A DNA stretch of 64,000 bases, taken from positions 5,187,001 through 5,251,000 of the forward strand of contig NC_092578.1 of NCBI RefSeq assembly GCF_037975245.1, given 5' to 3'. This DNA is from Apostichopus japonicus (lineage: Eukaryota > Echinodermata > Holothuroidea > Aspidochirotida > Stichopodidae). The notes below the pieces were generated by a model. It did not search any database, was not told the DNA's origin, and was given only the letters and a program-made list of their open reading frames with translations. Shown piece after piece: positions 1 to 15,600 of the stretch; position 1 is the stretch's first letter, and every line of letters starts with the position of its first letter. Both the position numbers and the translations under genes were made by a program.

Positions 1-3000
1 TTTTCAAGCTATGGGGAATTGAGGTATGGATATTAACTTTATTCAAAGCTATGGGAAGGAGGTATGGATTACATCAAGCGTACTCACCGTGGAATTTTTT
101 ATCCAGAATCATCTGCGAGAGTTTTGGTTCTACCAAGGTCTGCAGAGAAACAATAACAATTTCATAATGAGTGTACCAAGATTCAAGTTAATCAGTGCTC
201 CAATTTCAGTGTTATTGGTTACTGTTCAACAGGCAGTACCCTTAACACGCTTAAACTCTTCCCTACAAACTGCAAATATTAAAACAATTTGGCCTTTTTT
301 TAAGATGTTTTTTATTTAATAAAAAAATTGTTTTGATGCTATCAGAAATTAAAATTTCCATAACAAAGTGTTTGTCATTTACTTTCCAAGTAATAAGTTT
401 TTGTAGAATTTTCCCATTTTTTTTTTTTGGCATGTCATTAATACTGACATGATAAGACATCTGTGTGATGAAACATTAGGAATCGAGTCAAATTCATTAC
501 ATGATTACTCTCCCATACGCTTTATTTGGTTAAACAAACATGATACACAAGGTCAACTGCATTCTCATTTGTGAGTACAGCAAGTTTAATACAGATGTTG
601 ACAAAACTCAAAAAGTTTACTCTAAAGCACCCTTTTTTGGCATTTTAGACATCTTACCAAACCTATTGTTTGTTAATTTAAAAAAAAGAAGATCACATTT
701 GATCATGCACTGAGACACCAGCCGATACCATTTCAACCCGTTGTACTGTAATTGAATTATTCTTGATTTTATCTGCCACTCACATTCTTAAAAATATTCC
801 CACCTAGACAGTTATCATATTTTTATAAATCACGTAAAAAAGTGCAAATCTTGAGTGAATTTTGCTTCCTCATCATGAAAAGATACTTTACTGATATATC
901 TGAATACACTGCATTGCTACCTGATTCGTTCAACTTTTTTTCTTTTTATCCAGATAATATCCCCAAATTAATGGAAGAATGACTGTTTTTAACAGGTGAA
1001 ACCAAACTTTAAAAAAATGCAAATTCATTAACAGCACACTGCTTTACATTCCTCAGGTGTATTATTAAGCAAATTCAATGAGCTCCGACTGAATTTATTC
1101 AAATTCATTTAATTCAAAGTTTGTATTATGAGATCAAAAGAAGCTAGCTGCTTATTTTGCATTTCTGTGCGTCAGCAAAATAACATCAAAAGAGAAACCC
1201 AGTGGGGTGAATGCCACCTGACATTATGAATTAAGGTCACACGGAATCCCTACAACTGCCACTAAGTTTAATGATGCGGGATTATTATTTTAATCTTTGA
1301 AATTTACGTCAAAGTAGGGTCCCTCCCCTCAATGAGCAAAACTGATTCAAGAAGTTGCCATTAAATCCTTACAGTAGAATAAAATAGCCAAAAGCTGCAC
1401 AAAATATATCAAAAAAAGACCCCACAGCTAGTCTCTGTCATCGATGGTGAAAAAATATCGAAACCTTTTTTTCCCTATATTTATCTGAAAAATTATATAT
1501 GGTGTAAATTTACAGTTATGTGTCATTTCAGGGTGCAAAAACATATTAAATTGCCTTCGTTTGGTATTAAAACTTGACTCATCAAATGTAACTTTGAGAC
1601 TGGGCTTTGGCCATGATGATTGAGTAGGGAATGCAAATCCGTATTTTGTCCAAGGGCTGCAACTAACCGGCCATAAAACTAGATAGCATAAACAGTGTGT
1701 GGCTGAAGTGACGTCTTCACAAGTTTTGTGACACAGTACAATTTGTGGGAGGATCAAATCCCAATAAATTTTTTTTCACATTTTTAATTTCGACCTTTCT
1801 TTGATCAAAACATTTGCACATGGTTCATAGGTCAAAATGATCACACATTCTTAAACACCTTTCCTGTAGAAATGTCCAACCAGTAAAGTCATAGGTCAAT
1901 ACAATCACACATGCTTTAAACATTTTCCTGTAGAAAAATCCAACCAAAACTGTTGATATAAAATTTACATCCCATATATTCCATATCCTTGTCTTTTCCT
2001 TTAAAGAAAAATTGTTTTATTGCCAAAGACAATAATGCAGAAATCAAGAGTACCCCTTGAATTATTAGTTTGCCTGTATAGAGTGGAAGGGGGGGGGAGG
2101 AGGGGCCTGTTGAGGTAAAACACCCTTAGGGTCTTTCTGATTCAGAGGCCATATTACTGTATGCCCAAAGAAATGATCGAGCTTACATTCTTTTATTTCA
2201 TTTTTCATTTTTTTCTTCTCTTACTTTGTGACCAAACCTTTCATACCGAGCAGAGACAGGTTGGAGGCCACAGAGGTATTTTTGGCATTAGAGTGTTGGC
2301 AGAGTGTGACCACCGTCCTCTTATGATTATAATCTTCATCTAATATCACATTTCAAAATGCTGTGAACAATAATCTACACAATTGCAAAGATGTCTATCA
2401 GTTTTTTGTTTTTGTGCGGAAAAAAGTGCCATTTTTCAATATTGTACGAGAATAAAATTTACAATGAAAGGGGAAAAAAAAAAAAAATTATCATGGGAAA
2501 AATTTCTGAGATGCTATTTTAATGGCTGGATACAGTAGTACCAGTATATTATAGATTTGGATTCGTGAATAAACTGGCTGCAGCTGACCCTGTGGCAGTC
2601 TTTGCCGAATAAATTTTAAAAGCCACAAGCAAACAGCTCAATAGTTTCACACAAATTATGCTCGCTGCCTTCTTCGAGATATATCGTGTATGATGAATAA
2701 TTAACAAAGTACCGACGTTGCCCATCATACATTTTCATGGAGCAGACCAGATCCTAATTGTATAAATTTGTTCATTAAAACATGGCACTGACCACAAAAT
2801 GACCGAGGGGGGGGGGGAGGTGGGGAGGGGGGAGCACTATGCAAGTTAAAACAGCATTTCAAATTTGGTCCTGTGCATTTCTCAAGCAAGACTGCCATTG
2901 GTCACACCAAGACAGCATGCTAGATTTTATTTTTTACTCTCCCAAAGGAAGCTTTTTGACTTACTCAATAGTGTATTTAATTTCAGCCCTAACATGTTTG

Positions 3001-3465
3001 TTTCCGGGACAATTTTACAATACTTGTTTTAAACACATTTTCAAAACCAAACTGGAAACATAAATATTTTCCTTTTTTTCCCCTTCTTCTTTGATTTTTT
3101 AAAAATTAAACTTGACTTAATAAGCTACCGACCGACATTTGTTACGTTTAATTGATATATCGAATTTTCTGGAGACCTTTCACAAATGGGTTGACCTTTT
3201 CATACAGCATATTATTTCCCTCTTAGACCATATTGCCATCAGTGACTTAGCCGTTCGGAGAATTAAAAACTGTTTCGCAGCCTCCGTTCTCTACAGCTTC
3301 TTTCGACGACCTTGCAAGAATCACTAGCAAAGTCACCCTGTGGCATTTCAAATTTCAGATGACATGAAACCAAACAAAACAACACTTACCCACCCCCTTC
3401 CCTGATGACGAATAAACGGGAGAAAAAAAGCCCGCTCGGGTAGAAATAAATGCCCAGGTACTTAC
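1..3465 (-). other. PSMD11 terminal intron, no coding exon seen
   Basis: Lies downstream of the last visible PSMD11 exon. I looked for the conserved C-terminal exon (the ILDKKFHGILDQGEGV-like segment) and did not find it in any frame. The stretch is AT-rich, with poly-G and poly-A runs (for example near 2085 and 2805). Short open frames here have no family resemblance. Confidence 0.5.
1821..1955. repeat. Two-copy tandem duplication, ~70 bp unit
   Basis: The block with ATAGGTCAA, then ATCACACAT, CTTTAAACA-type sequence and CCTGTAGAAA, TCCAACCA occurs twice in a row with scattered substitutions. It is a small intronic tandem duplication. Confidence 0.6.
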
Positions 3466-6363
3466 TAGTGGGAGTTTAATGATTTCGGCGACATGACTGA
3501 CTTGCACCCTGGAGAATGGTTCGATGATGCGGCAGAGGTTCTGCTCCAGGAGATTATCGTAGAGTGATTCCAGGTGCGCTTGGATGATGGGATCCTCTTG
3601 AAGCTCCACTTTGTATTTCTCTACTGTCTGACGGAGAGAAGAGAATGTCAAAAGAGGATTAATTATCATCGGACAGGAGGAGATGAGCTCTGAGACGTAT
3701 GTGAATGTCTGATAAAGTTTAAGCATCCCCCCCCCTTGTTAAATCGATTCGGCGTCGTGAATGGATTTGTCAAAAAAACGATGGCAGACACTCTCAAAAA
3801 TTGTTTGTTCAAATATGCATAAACGCAAGGACGATTAGACAGAGATTGTGTTCCCCTTGGGGCTATGAGAGGTACACACATCTGGTTGAATTAGATTAGA
3901 ATTAGATAAATACAAAGAAAAGTAGAGGGCTTTGCACACTCTTGGCTTGTTCTTGTCGGTTTTTTTTGATCATCATCTTCTGGTCACCACTGAAGACTCC
4001 TAAACATCAAGATAGTGAGGGCTGCATTCCATTAAAGTTGGTTCTATTTTGAATAAACTTGCTCTTTAATGGTTCTAATAAATGGAACAGACCTCAGACA
4101 AGATATTGTGCAGAGAGAATTTGATCATATTTGTTTCATATGGAAAGAACATTGTACATAGTAATTTGAAAGCTAGAGTTTGCTATTCCAGAAAAGTTCC
4201 TCCAAGAAATATTCGTACATATTTTATTCTTTGATAAACTGTGGTTGCGAGTCAGTTGTGGATGCTAAAAAAGGCTAAATTGTTGAGTACATCAAAAGCA
4301 GCGTATGTGTTTGGGATTATGCACTCTTCTGCGAATGTGAGCAATCGGACACGAAGACGATTCACCCGTCATCAGACCAAGAAGGGTACGCATCATTCAA
4401 ATGACTTGCCTGAACAAATTACTTGTTTTCTTGTTTGTTTTTAAACTCAAAATAGAGCGTTTTTATTATGACCTCCTGACCTCATTATGACTGCAGAACT
4501 ATTGACTCGCTCAATGAGTCAGTGGACTTGCCCAAGTCAACACTTAACCCATCCTCAACTCACCAATTCACTTAAAAAAAGAAGAAAATTAAAAAAAAAA
4601 AAAAATGGTAACTACCAAACAAATTGTTTTCAACATGGAATCTAAAATATTATTCTAGTTGGAATCCTCTTTCATAATTTTCTGATGTCATACATTATAG
4701 CTTTACTAAAAATGACTACCAGCAATTTATCATCACTCAAAAATTACCACCTCGTGGAAATTCTCTCAGGACTATGATAAAGGCTTTAACCCTTCAAGGG
4801 TTGTTGAAATCAGTTATTACCATCTATGGCTAACATATCCTTAGGCTGCCAAGTATAAAATGCAAGTTGAATTTAAAAAATGTCACGGGTGGCTACACGT
4901 GACGCGAACACGACCACACGAGCCGCTACCCTGTCATCATGCGTCCTTGCACGTGCGTCCAGTCGACCAGAATCCAATGAAGTTTTCTTCCAAGTTATTT
5001 GCTATCTGTTTTAAGCAACATTTTAAGTGTACAGTATCAAATCTGTATATATAATAGATATATCCTAACGGATTTCATATTTTTTGATTTATATTACTTC
5101 ATGACACCATACATGTGTTTTATTTGTCGAGAAAGTCTGAAAAAGTCTGATAAAAGCTTCAACACAAATTACCGAGTTTACAATAAGTTTCATAGCAGAT
5201 CTGTTCTGATGCTGAGTCTAATAACTTAACCCTTGGAGCAAAAGATGTTCCAGTCAGTAACTGGTGGCACCAGTCAATTGCCAATACCACTCCCCCTCCC
5301 TCGCCTCCCCTCCCCCCACCCAAAAAATTCTTGATGATAAGAAGAAACATCATGTCATTCTTATTAAACATTACACAAGTGGTACTTTAGTAAAACCACT
5401 CACTACGCACAAGAAATTTGATATTATTACAGTGAAGGATTGTGACACACTGATTTCACCACAAAAGGTTTGAAAGCATTACACTGCAATGTGTAATCTT
5501 GAAATTAAAAGCAATATCGTATTTGAAACAACTGTTACCAAGTGTTTTTAGAATATTATCCACTCAGGGATCATTGCCAACACAACCATAGATGGAATAG
5601 ACTGGCTATGCTAAAGGCTAGTGTCTATTTGCCATTTTCCCCCCCTCCCCCCCCCCAATCTTTACAAAATTCTGCTATGTTACACTTTGGAGTTTCTCTG
5701 GTCCTGTCATTAAACTGTGAAACAATTTACTTCACAGGCTGTAAATGCATATTAATGCTAGATACTTTTACCAAAAGGCAAAATGTTTTTGGATTCAAAA
5801 TGTTCTCTGTTTTGGTTTTGTTTGTATGGATGTTTACCTGTCAAGTGTAGTTAAACAATTGATTAAATTCCATTTCTTGAAACTGAAACCCTCAAGTCAG
5901 TCATGGTCTGCCATAGAAATGTTACATGACACTACACAGAATACATTCAAACTATAAACCTGTAGAATTTTTTCCTTCAAAATCATGATAAAATGCATAA
6001 AAACAGTTCTTCAGTACTAAAACTGAGTTTGTTTTTTCATCTATATGTATAGTTTTATTCTCAATTGATTAAAAGTGAAGGGATACCTCTTTAAACTCAG
6101 ATAAGGATCTGTTTTTGCTAGCACTGGCAATGCTCTTCATTGCTTCGATATTAGAGCCTGCATACCTCAAGGCTAGTTTACCACTGATTATAGACTGCAC
6201 ATCATCGGGACTGAGAAGATATAATAAAAAAAACAAATGCAAATCACAAACAAGGTTATATAATGACATTCAAACTTTTAAAACAATGACCAATAATAGC
6301 AATTTTTAAGCTCTTTCCATTTTGCTCAACAATTTGACAAATCTCTAGGGCATACTGAGTATC

Positions 6364-6405
<42 letters not shown>

Positions 6406-6647
6406 TGGTTGGTTGCCGTCTATCTTGGCGCAGAGTGCTCTATGTCCGGTGGACAGAGCGACGAGGAACCTATATATTCATGGAGCATAACTTGAAGCTA
6501 TCAGTTGTCTGATGATCGCTCAACGCGTGAAACTCTGAGTTACAACTACTGTACTAGTGTTCCACTAGTCTCAACATATATATATCTATATATATATATA
6601 TAAATATATATTCAAATATATATACACACATATATATATATATATAT

Positions 6648-6696
<49 letters not shown>

Positions 6697-9600
6697 CATT
6701 GATTTTGTCACGACCAGTGCTTGATTCAAACCTGATATAGACATTCCTTCTGCAGACATATTGTAAATGTCACTGACTTAATGACTGTGACTGTAAATCT
6801 CAGTTAATGCAAAGTTTAGGTCATATCTGTTCCCAATATATCTCAGTTAATGCAAAGTTTATATTATAGTTTGTCTTCACTGATAGCTTCATTTTACACA
6901 CAAAACAAAATATACACGTTTATGTGGGAAACCATCTCTGCCCTCTTGCGAGTCCTGCAAAACTGCATTTCGCGGGAAGATAATTGACATCCTGTGAAAC
7001 GTGAGACCTATTACGCGAAATTCATCGAATCAAAATGTGTAAAGAATGGCCTTCATGCTAGAATCAAGTGAGCTTAAAATGGTCTAATAACAGAGCTATG
7101 TACCTTAAAAATTTTTGCATGGTGACACAAAAGGGTAATGGTTTACTTTATTCGCACAGACTGAATTTTGAAACTTTTAGAAACTGTACTTGCAATGGAG
7201 TAAATGTTGAAGCTTGAAGATAAAAAGATCAAGAAAAGAATCAAATGCTCAACATAAATCCATCGCTGTATAAGTTATAATAGAAATAACTCAAGTTAAA
7301 CAATTCCCTTTTCATCTCACACAGACCACAGAAATCCTGTTATATTTACATAGAACACTACTTCCTCCTTGATAATATTTCAACACATAGTTAATAAATT
7401 TCAATGCATAGTTGATATTTCAATGCGTACTGTACTTAATATATGTTATTTGACAACTCACAAGCTTTATGCTTTGCTACTGAGGTTTGTGTTTCAATTG
7501 AAGAGCCATGATATTTGCTGAGTTGTCCTGCCACTTTGCTTCATGCACCTCTGATGTTAAAAGGGTCATTTAATTTTTTTTATAAAATTGTAAAAAAATA
7601 AAAAAATTGATGAAAGTGGTATAGAAGTGCAACCTGGACTCGTAGCAATGGTTTTTCAATAATCTAAAATGTATCGCGTTTAATTTTTGTGCTAACGTCA
7701 AGGAGATCCAAAATTGAACTGACCTGTTTAACATGATCTTGCTTAGCAGCATGTACTTCAATGCATCGATTGCTTTTGGATTACTGATTGAATCGTAACC
7801 CTCGAATGCCTCGTAGAAATAGGAGAATGCAGTTTTGAAATCTCTTTCATCTGCGGCATGAAGGACGCCTGTACGATAAAAAATGATTGGAAACATTATA
7901 CACAATTACATAGGAGTATGTATATATGTATTGACTTTGATCATTGTGTTGATTATGAAATTTTCATTACAAGATCCCAAGGTTCAACCTTGATCTGATG
8001 AATGTTACTTATTTACTTCGTAAACTAATGTACATATAGAGTATATGATTCTCAAAGAGAAATTGTTGGAGAAGACCTTGGAAGATCAAATTTCTCAAAA
8101 GCCAAATTTTGTTAGGGTGCTGACCATTTGTATTAACTACTGGGGGGGGGGGGGCTTGTACTACCCATATTTATAATGTACCTGAATTCCAACCAAATTC
8201 CAACTGGGCTAACCAAACAGATGGTCAGAATTGTGCAAGATGATCAGAATTATGTTGGTAACTATGCCTTGTATCAAAACCAAACGGACTAGCACCACTT
8301 TCTTAGATTTCGTCAAAGTCCCCCCACTCTCCCTTCTTATATAGTACAACCACAGAGCTATTAGAGATACCTGTTTTCACTTATTCAACCTATGTGTGAT
8401 TTTCCATACTGATGGCATCTTGGCTAACCAACCACATGACTGATAATAACTATATCAATAATTTCTTTTAGACTATAAAACCCCCATTCTCGATTTTTCT
8501 ACCCTTCTCCACTCTTCCCCCCCCCCCCTATCCCCATCTAACCATCCAGTATGGCTATTGGGATATTAGAGTTAGGCATTCCACACAGTTACAATCTGAA
8601 CTAACAAGACAGATGGCCAGTTATACATGACATCAATTGCTGATTGGACCAATACCACTCTCTAGATCTTTCAACTCTTTCACACCCCCCACCCTCCCCC
8701 CCACCGGTTCTTAAACTAAGCACTACAGATAAGCAGCTATCAGTGTTGGGTGTTTACACTGACATCTATGTGATTTCCACACTGATGACCGCTGAGCCAA
8801 CTAAACACAAAACCATCACTGGTGGGTATGTTATATCGAGCTAGAAGCCCCTCTCTAATTGTTGTGTATCCTCCCACTACCCTCCTCTCACTAACCCCTT
8901 CATCTAAACAGCTATATGTGTTAGGTGTTTACACTGACCTCTACTTGATTTCCATACTGCTGGCCACAGAGCCAACCAAACAAACAACCACCACTGGTGG
9001 GTATGTTATATCTATTATATTTTAGAACTAGAAGCCCCTCTCTAACTGTTTTGTATCCTCCCACTACCCTCCTCTCACTACCCCCTACATCTATACAGCT
9101 ATCTGTGTTGTATCCTCCCACTACCCTCCTCTCACTAACCCCTACTACCCTCCTCTAACTACCCCCTACATCTATACAGCTATCTGTGTTGTGTTGTATC
9201 CTCCCACTACCCTCCTCTCACTAACCCCTACTACCCTCCTCTAACTACCCCCTACATCTATACAGCTATCTGTGTTGTGTTGTATCCTCCCACTACCCTC
9301 CTCTCACTAACCCCTACTACCCTCCTCTAACTACCCCCCTACATCTATACAGCTATCTGTGTTGTGTTGTATCCTCCCACTACCCTCCTCTCACTATCCC
9401 CTATCCTCTCAACCAGACTCTCACTACCCCCTACATCTATACAGCTATCTGTGTTGTATCCTCCCACTACCCTCCTCTCACTAACCCCTACTACTCTCCT
9501 CTCACTAACCCCTACAGCTTTCTGTGTTAAGTGTTTACACTGACCTGACTGTAGGTCTAGAGCTGCTTGCATCTTTGGAGGACAGTAGATTGCATTTGCC

Positions 9601-12600
9601 GTCGTCCTGGCCGAGGTTAATGCCGCTCTGTAGGGAGAGAGTAAATCGATACTTTTTAAGGAGATCTCCGATATCTATCCATCCACTTCTTTGTTTTTTC
9701 GTCATACATTTCACATGACAAGTAATAACAATGAAGCAAATGATAGAACCCTATGTAAAGTTGCATTCTTCAATTCTGTCAGACATTCAAAAGGGGCGAT
9801 CATTGATAATAAACAAACCTGCAGCTCACAGAAAACATAAATTAAACCCTTCTTTTAAATTAAAAGTGGCTACTTTCTGATGAGCCTCTGTTCATATGTT
9901 TCACATGACATGTAATAACAATGAAGCAAAACGATCGAACGCTATGTAAAGTTGCATTCTTCAATTCTGTCAGACATTCAAAAGGGGCGATCATTGATCA
10001 TAAACAAACCTGCAGCTCACAGACAAGATAAATTACACCCATCTTTTAAATAAAAAGTGACTACTTCCTGATGAGCCCCTGTTAGCAGTGAGAAAATGAT
10101 GAGCTGACTGTAAACTTTCAAACTGCCTCCGTCATAGTAGGGCATAGGGGAACGTACGATTGCATAAATGAACCAAACATTTCAGCCCAAATTTTTGTCC
10201 TCCCAACATGATCACCTCAAAGTACTACCTTCCAACAATTTCAGACAAACTGGGACTATTTAAACTAAAATCCAAAATAGTACAGACAATGCATACCATG
10301 TTTGGGAAGAAGCAAAGTACTGTTGGATGAAGATGCTACAGTCTACAAAAGTATCTTACACTTTCCCACACATCTGCTGGTTCAACAGTCTGAGGGAAAC
10401 TTGCCCAGATTTGAGTTTATATCCCGCTTGAGCCGGGTGGGCAACTGGTCTTACTGCGAACTGAGTTCATTCAATGGTCACAGATTGTATTGAAAGGTGC
10501 TCAGATGGCAAAAAATGTCACAGGGTGTTAATGTTAAAGTGTTTATTAAACTGTTAGTTCTTCAGACATAGACCACACAGATATATGTGTGAGCATTCCC
10601 ACTGGGATGGGGGGGGGCGGAGGGGGAAGTTGGTGGCAAGAAGAAGGTGGAGAAACCGAGAGAGTAGGAAGTACCCAACATCTTGAAAGTTAATGAGAAA
10701 GAAGACATACTCGTATTTTAACAAAATCATTGTGACGGTACAAGAGAGAAAGAACTCCAGACTTACCGTGATTTAGGTAAATTGCTCAGGGCGTGGTAAA
10801 CCTTACTTTCTAACAATTGAACTTCTACCAAGAGGGCTTTATCATCTAATTTCTTCAGTTCTTTCAGCAATCTGGTACCTGTTGAGAAAGAAATCACATT
10901 CTATTGATTGAAGAGCTCAATGTTACACTTTTTTTAAAAATCGACAGAAAACGACAGGAATACAAAATTTGTTCTACTCATGGCACGGGTCACTGAAAAA
11001 TTATTGTCCTGTCCTAAATTAAGGCTGTACAAGTACTATTAAACCTTGGCTGTCCATTATCTGTGGTGTTACCCTTAAAGTGAAATCTATGGATTAAATT
11101 ATTTTAATGCACCAGGGCCACCACCCTTCTCTTTACGCAGCAGACACAAACTGCATTGCCATTGCCAATCACCATGGCCTTGACAACAAGACCAAAGGCC
11201 TTGTGCTGTACGGCCTATGTTTTTCTTCCAGCCCCAGTGAGTACAATAAAAAAGCAACACATAGCATACCGCACTTGACGTGGCAAATACAATTTAGACT
11301 CTCGGCATCCATGCCCATACTGAGCTGAACTTTAACCCGACCTTTCGGTCGACTCTTTCCCCTTACCAACTTTGAGAGCCTCTGTGTACTTTTTGGTGTC
11401 AAAGAAGAGAGCGATGAGTCTTGCTTCCAGAGCTTGTCGTAGAAATATTCTCTTTTCACTCGTTGCCCAGTCGATGCACTCTTGACAAAGGTCGACCTAT
11501 GTGTTGCAAAAACAATGAGGTATATTATTCCTGAACATATTGTGGCTGGGACATGTCAGAGGAGGTGCTAGAGGCAGGAAAGATGAGGAGGGGGACTAAT
11601 TAGAAAGTACCAAGTTTGCTGAAAAATGAAAATAAAAATAAATAACGATTGCCATATAAATGAATGAAAATTAAAAGTACTGGAATTTGTGGTACATAAT
11701 GAATGATACACCAAGGCTACATAGCAAATGTCACAATCACATCTTAAGACTTTCGCATACAGACTTCATCACATATTTCCTGTATACGTATGTACTATAC
11801 AAGAAATTCCTGTAGCCTTGTGTATGTAGTACAGATTACCTAAATATACATTCATTTCTTAAACATCTGGTCTATACACATAGTGTTCAGACGCTAAGAT
11901 GAAAAATACTGAATTGAATGTGCGCTTTCCCTTTCCGAAGGGAACAAAAATATATAAATTGCTGGGAATTACTACAAAGCTACTGTAAGAAGACTTGAAA
12001 TAAGACCCAGAAGGCATGAAGTTTACCTGAAAGATATTAATGTTAATGGCACAACCTCTCTGTATCCATTTGTGAGTATCCTGAAAGCGGACTGACAACT
12101 TACAGTACTTTTTTTTTTTTTTTTTTAACTCTCTGTGTAATACATATTTCAAACTTCCTGTTCCCCTTTAAGAGACAGCACAAAGCATGTAAATGTGGTC
12201 TATAAAACTTCCAAACTGACTCGGACAAGCCAAAGATTTACTGTATGCTCCAGGTAAAGGTCAATTTATACCCCCATACTTCACCAAAAAGACACAGCTG
12301 GGAAATTGCAATCACCTGTTGTGTATGTTGACACACTAGGATTTATGACTTACTACAAAGTAAACAGACAAGCTGAGTCAAAATAAAAAAACACATTTTG
12401 GACAAGAAATTGAAGGATTACAATTACTTGACAACCTGTAAAGATCTGTCTGACTCAGTGATATAAAAAAAATAGAAGCATGGGAGAGACCTTTTTCATC
12501 TTTGAAATCACTCTTACCTCGTTACCGGTCTCTGCTTCCATGTCCAGAAATAAATCCACCAAAGCACGGACCAACTTAGCAGCTTTGGCCTTACTGACCA

Positions 12601-15600
12601 AGGCCAAGAAGGGTCTGACGTAACGAATAAGTCCTCCAAGTTCTGTGAGAAAAAAAAAAGTTGAAGATTATAGAACTGCTACATATTGGTATTTTACAGG
12701 TCATCTAGCAATTGTTTACTGCCACATTAATACTGTACAGGAAGCCAGAAAACAGAATATCTTGAGGTACAGACTAACTTTTCTATGGAGATCTTGTTTA
12801 TTACTGGTGAGCAAAATTTGGGCGTTATAAGTTAGTTTGCAAAGGGCAAAGTTGTACTTTGGACGTTGGAAAAATTTCAAATGCTCTGCGAGTTTCATAA
12901 CGTTGCCAAGAAAAACCGCTGCGACAATTTGTTTCCATTCCAATTTCAAGTTTTATGTCTCATTTGTGTGTACAAGTTAAATACAATATAGCGGTACAGT
13001 TGGAAAGTAAACATATCTGAAGGGCACTAGAAGACTGTTATCTAAGCTAGTGACCATGTACAGTAAACATACGTATTGTATGAAGTTTCAGTAATTTCCT
13101 CCATGAAGGGATGTCTCAAACTGTCAATATCATTTGGAGAATGTCGATTACAGTATATAGTACTTTCCAAACAGTTCGGGAATAAATTGGTCAAATTGTG
13201 AGATTTGAAGGCTGTAAATCTTGTCCCACATTAAATAGTATGATACAGTACAGTACTGTACAGTTCTGTGTGCAAAACCTGCTTCACATTCTTTGCGCAG
13301 CTTGTATATCAGTTTGCCCAGTTTTACATACAGTAGCATTTTTGTGATGCGATACATTCTTCCCTGAACAGGGGTTCTCAAAGTTGTGAGTGAGTACTAG
13401 GGATTTAAGGGGGCGGGTGAGGGGGGTTGGGGTGTGTGTTCTTGTGTCATCGAGATCTATATGGAATATTTTATGCATCATTCTATCATACAAACACTAC
13501 TATGAACATTGACACAACACACAAGTGCGGAGTTTGTGGCCGCAAGCAGGAATTGTGGGATTCTAGTGAGAGACCGTAACTGTGGCATGAAGTGACTCGC
13601 AGTGCCTTGCTGTATAATTACGCCACAGTCCAATGCAGAAAGAGCATTGTTTAGTATGTCACTTCACCTGTCCAACACTGTTTTCAATGAATGTGACAAA
13701 TCTCAATGCAAACACATACACATGTAGCTACAGTATCTGTGCAGAGATCGGTTCGAGTTGTTCAGCGATTTTAGTCTGATTGACATCAGGTTTTCAATGC
13801 AAATATGAATGAATCATGCTGCAGCTTGCAGTTTGGTTTTCTACCGAAAATATTGGCAGAGAATGTTGCCTACATCCGGCGGATCTTCACTGTGCGCGAT
13901 ATTTGTTTTGACACTCATTTGAAATTACTGAATTAATTGGCAAATATACTGAATCAAGTCTTTAGATTATACATTTTGAGCATTGCATCGCAAGTGCGGA
14001 GAAGTGCGTCGCATTTTGCGATACCATACCGGTTAAATCGAACGCTGTACACTGCATACATAATTCATCTTGTTTACTGTAAAGATATTTTTCTTTAAGC
14101 TGTTTGAGTGTTCTGTTTATAACTACTTGTATGATCATGGTTTCATTTGACTTTCCTTTTCAAAGACATAATTACAAATATATAATTACCATCTGCTTGC
14201 TTTGTCTTGGCCAGCAACTGCCCCAATTCCATAATACTTTGTTCTTTCATCTTTGTTCCATCTTCGTCAGAACTGTCAACATCCGATTTGACTGGCGGGA
14301 AAGCAAAATGAGAGGCAAACTTTTACTTAGAGATATATTCAGACGCCTCTAATGTAGTTCTTCCAAAGCTCGGAGAAATTCCCTTTTTCTTTCATAATAC
14401 TGTACTATGAAGAGTTGCAATTTGAAAAGTTGCACACTCTGCAATCTGGCAAACTCAACTGATTGCATGCAGAATCAAAGAGATTTAGACTATCAGTAAA
14501 GGTTGGCAGTGAGTACATTTACTTATATAAACTGGCCAGTTGGGTTGTCCTACATTAACAAACTTGTGTAACTTCAAAGGATTGAGTAGAACAGTAATCC
14601 GAAGAACTTCTAGTCATTCAGCATTGAAAAGATTCTGTGCGTTACCATAAAGGAAATACATAACACTGTTTCATTTTCGAAAATAGAACTATGTTTAAGC
14701 AGCAAATCTGACGAACATTGAGAAAATGAGGTTTCACCAAGCTAATTGTGCCAAAACGTTCCATTGATGAAGAAATTAACGATCGAAAGTATCAAAACAT
14801 GTTTCTGCTGGAGACAGATTGAATTCCTTTATTCTGTTACACCTTGCCTCTTGATTTACACAAGCCAATGAGAGAATGCATTGTAGTACATATTCAGTGC
14901 CAAGAAGCTTGAAGAACAGACTGATCGTCGAAGCGACTGGTAGACTAACTGTAAAACTGTACTAAGTGTGCAAAATACTGCTGACGGAGCAAAATACAGG
15001 CAATGAGGCAGTTATTTTGATGACCACGAAAGTGGAAGAAGCCTGCAAGGGCTTATGAATTACATCATCATGTTGGATGGCTTCCAATTCAACATTTAAC
15101 TCAAATTTGGAATCTAAAACTAAACTTTTTATATATGCATGTGTTACAACTCTCATTGTTCAGTTTTGCTGTCGCTGTTAAGTTTTGCATATTCAGTAAA
15201 CTCACATCTCTAATAATGAGAATCGTTTTTCAAAATGCTGTCACAACTTTATCATTTTAACACTGTTTCTGTTTGTTTTAACAACTATCACTGTCAATTT
15301 CAATCATTAAATGACATGTTTCATCTATGAAAAACACAGGTGGTACATCAAAACATAATGAAAAACGTAACATCAAACATAATCTTATGTCTTTTCTTTT
15401 TGCAGTATGTACGTAAACACTTTAATTAGGAAATGCACCAAGATAATGCAAGCTCTGCATTAGCTTTCAGTAGTATCAGGGGCAATTCAGATCCAGACTG
15501 TTATTACTGTAGTCGTATTCTAGTTAGCAAACCTAGCAATCTCTATTAATTTGTAGTTCCCAAACAAGGGATATTAGCTCGCCTATAGTGGACATGAATG

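Noticed and set aside
13369-13440. CAGGGGTTCTCAAAG at a possible hAT transposon end in a PSMD11 intron
   Set aside because: No matching inverted end or target duplication could be found within several kb. At best a truncated copy.
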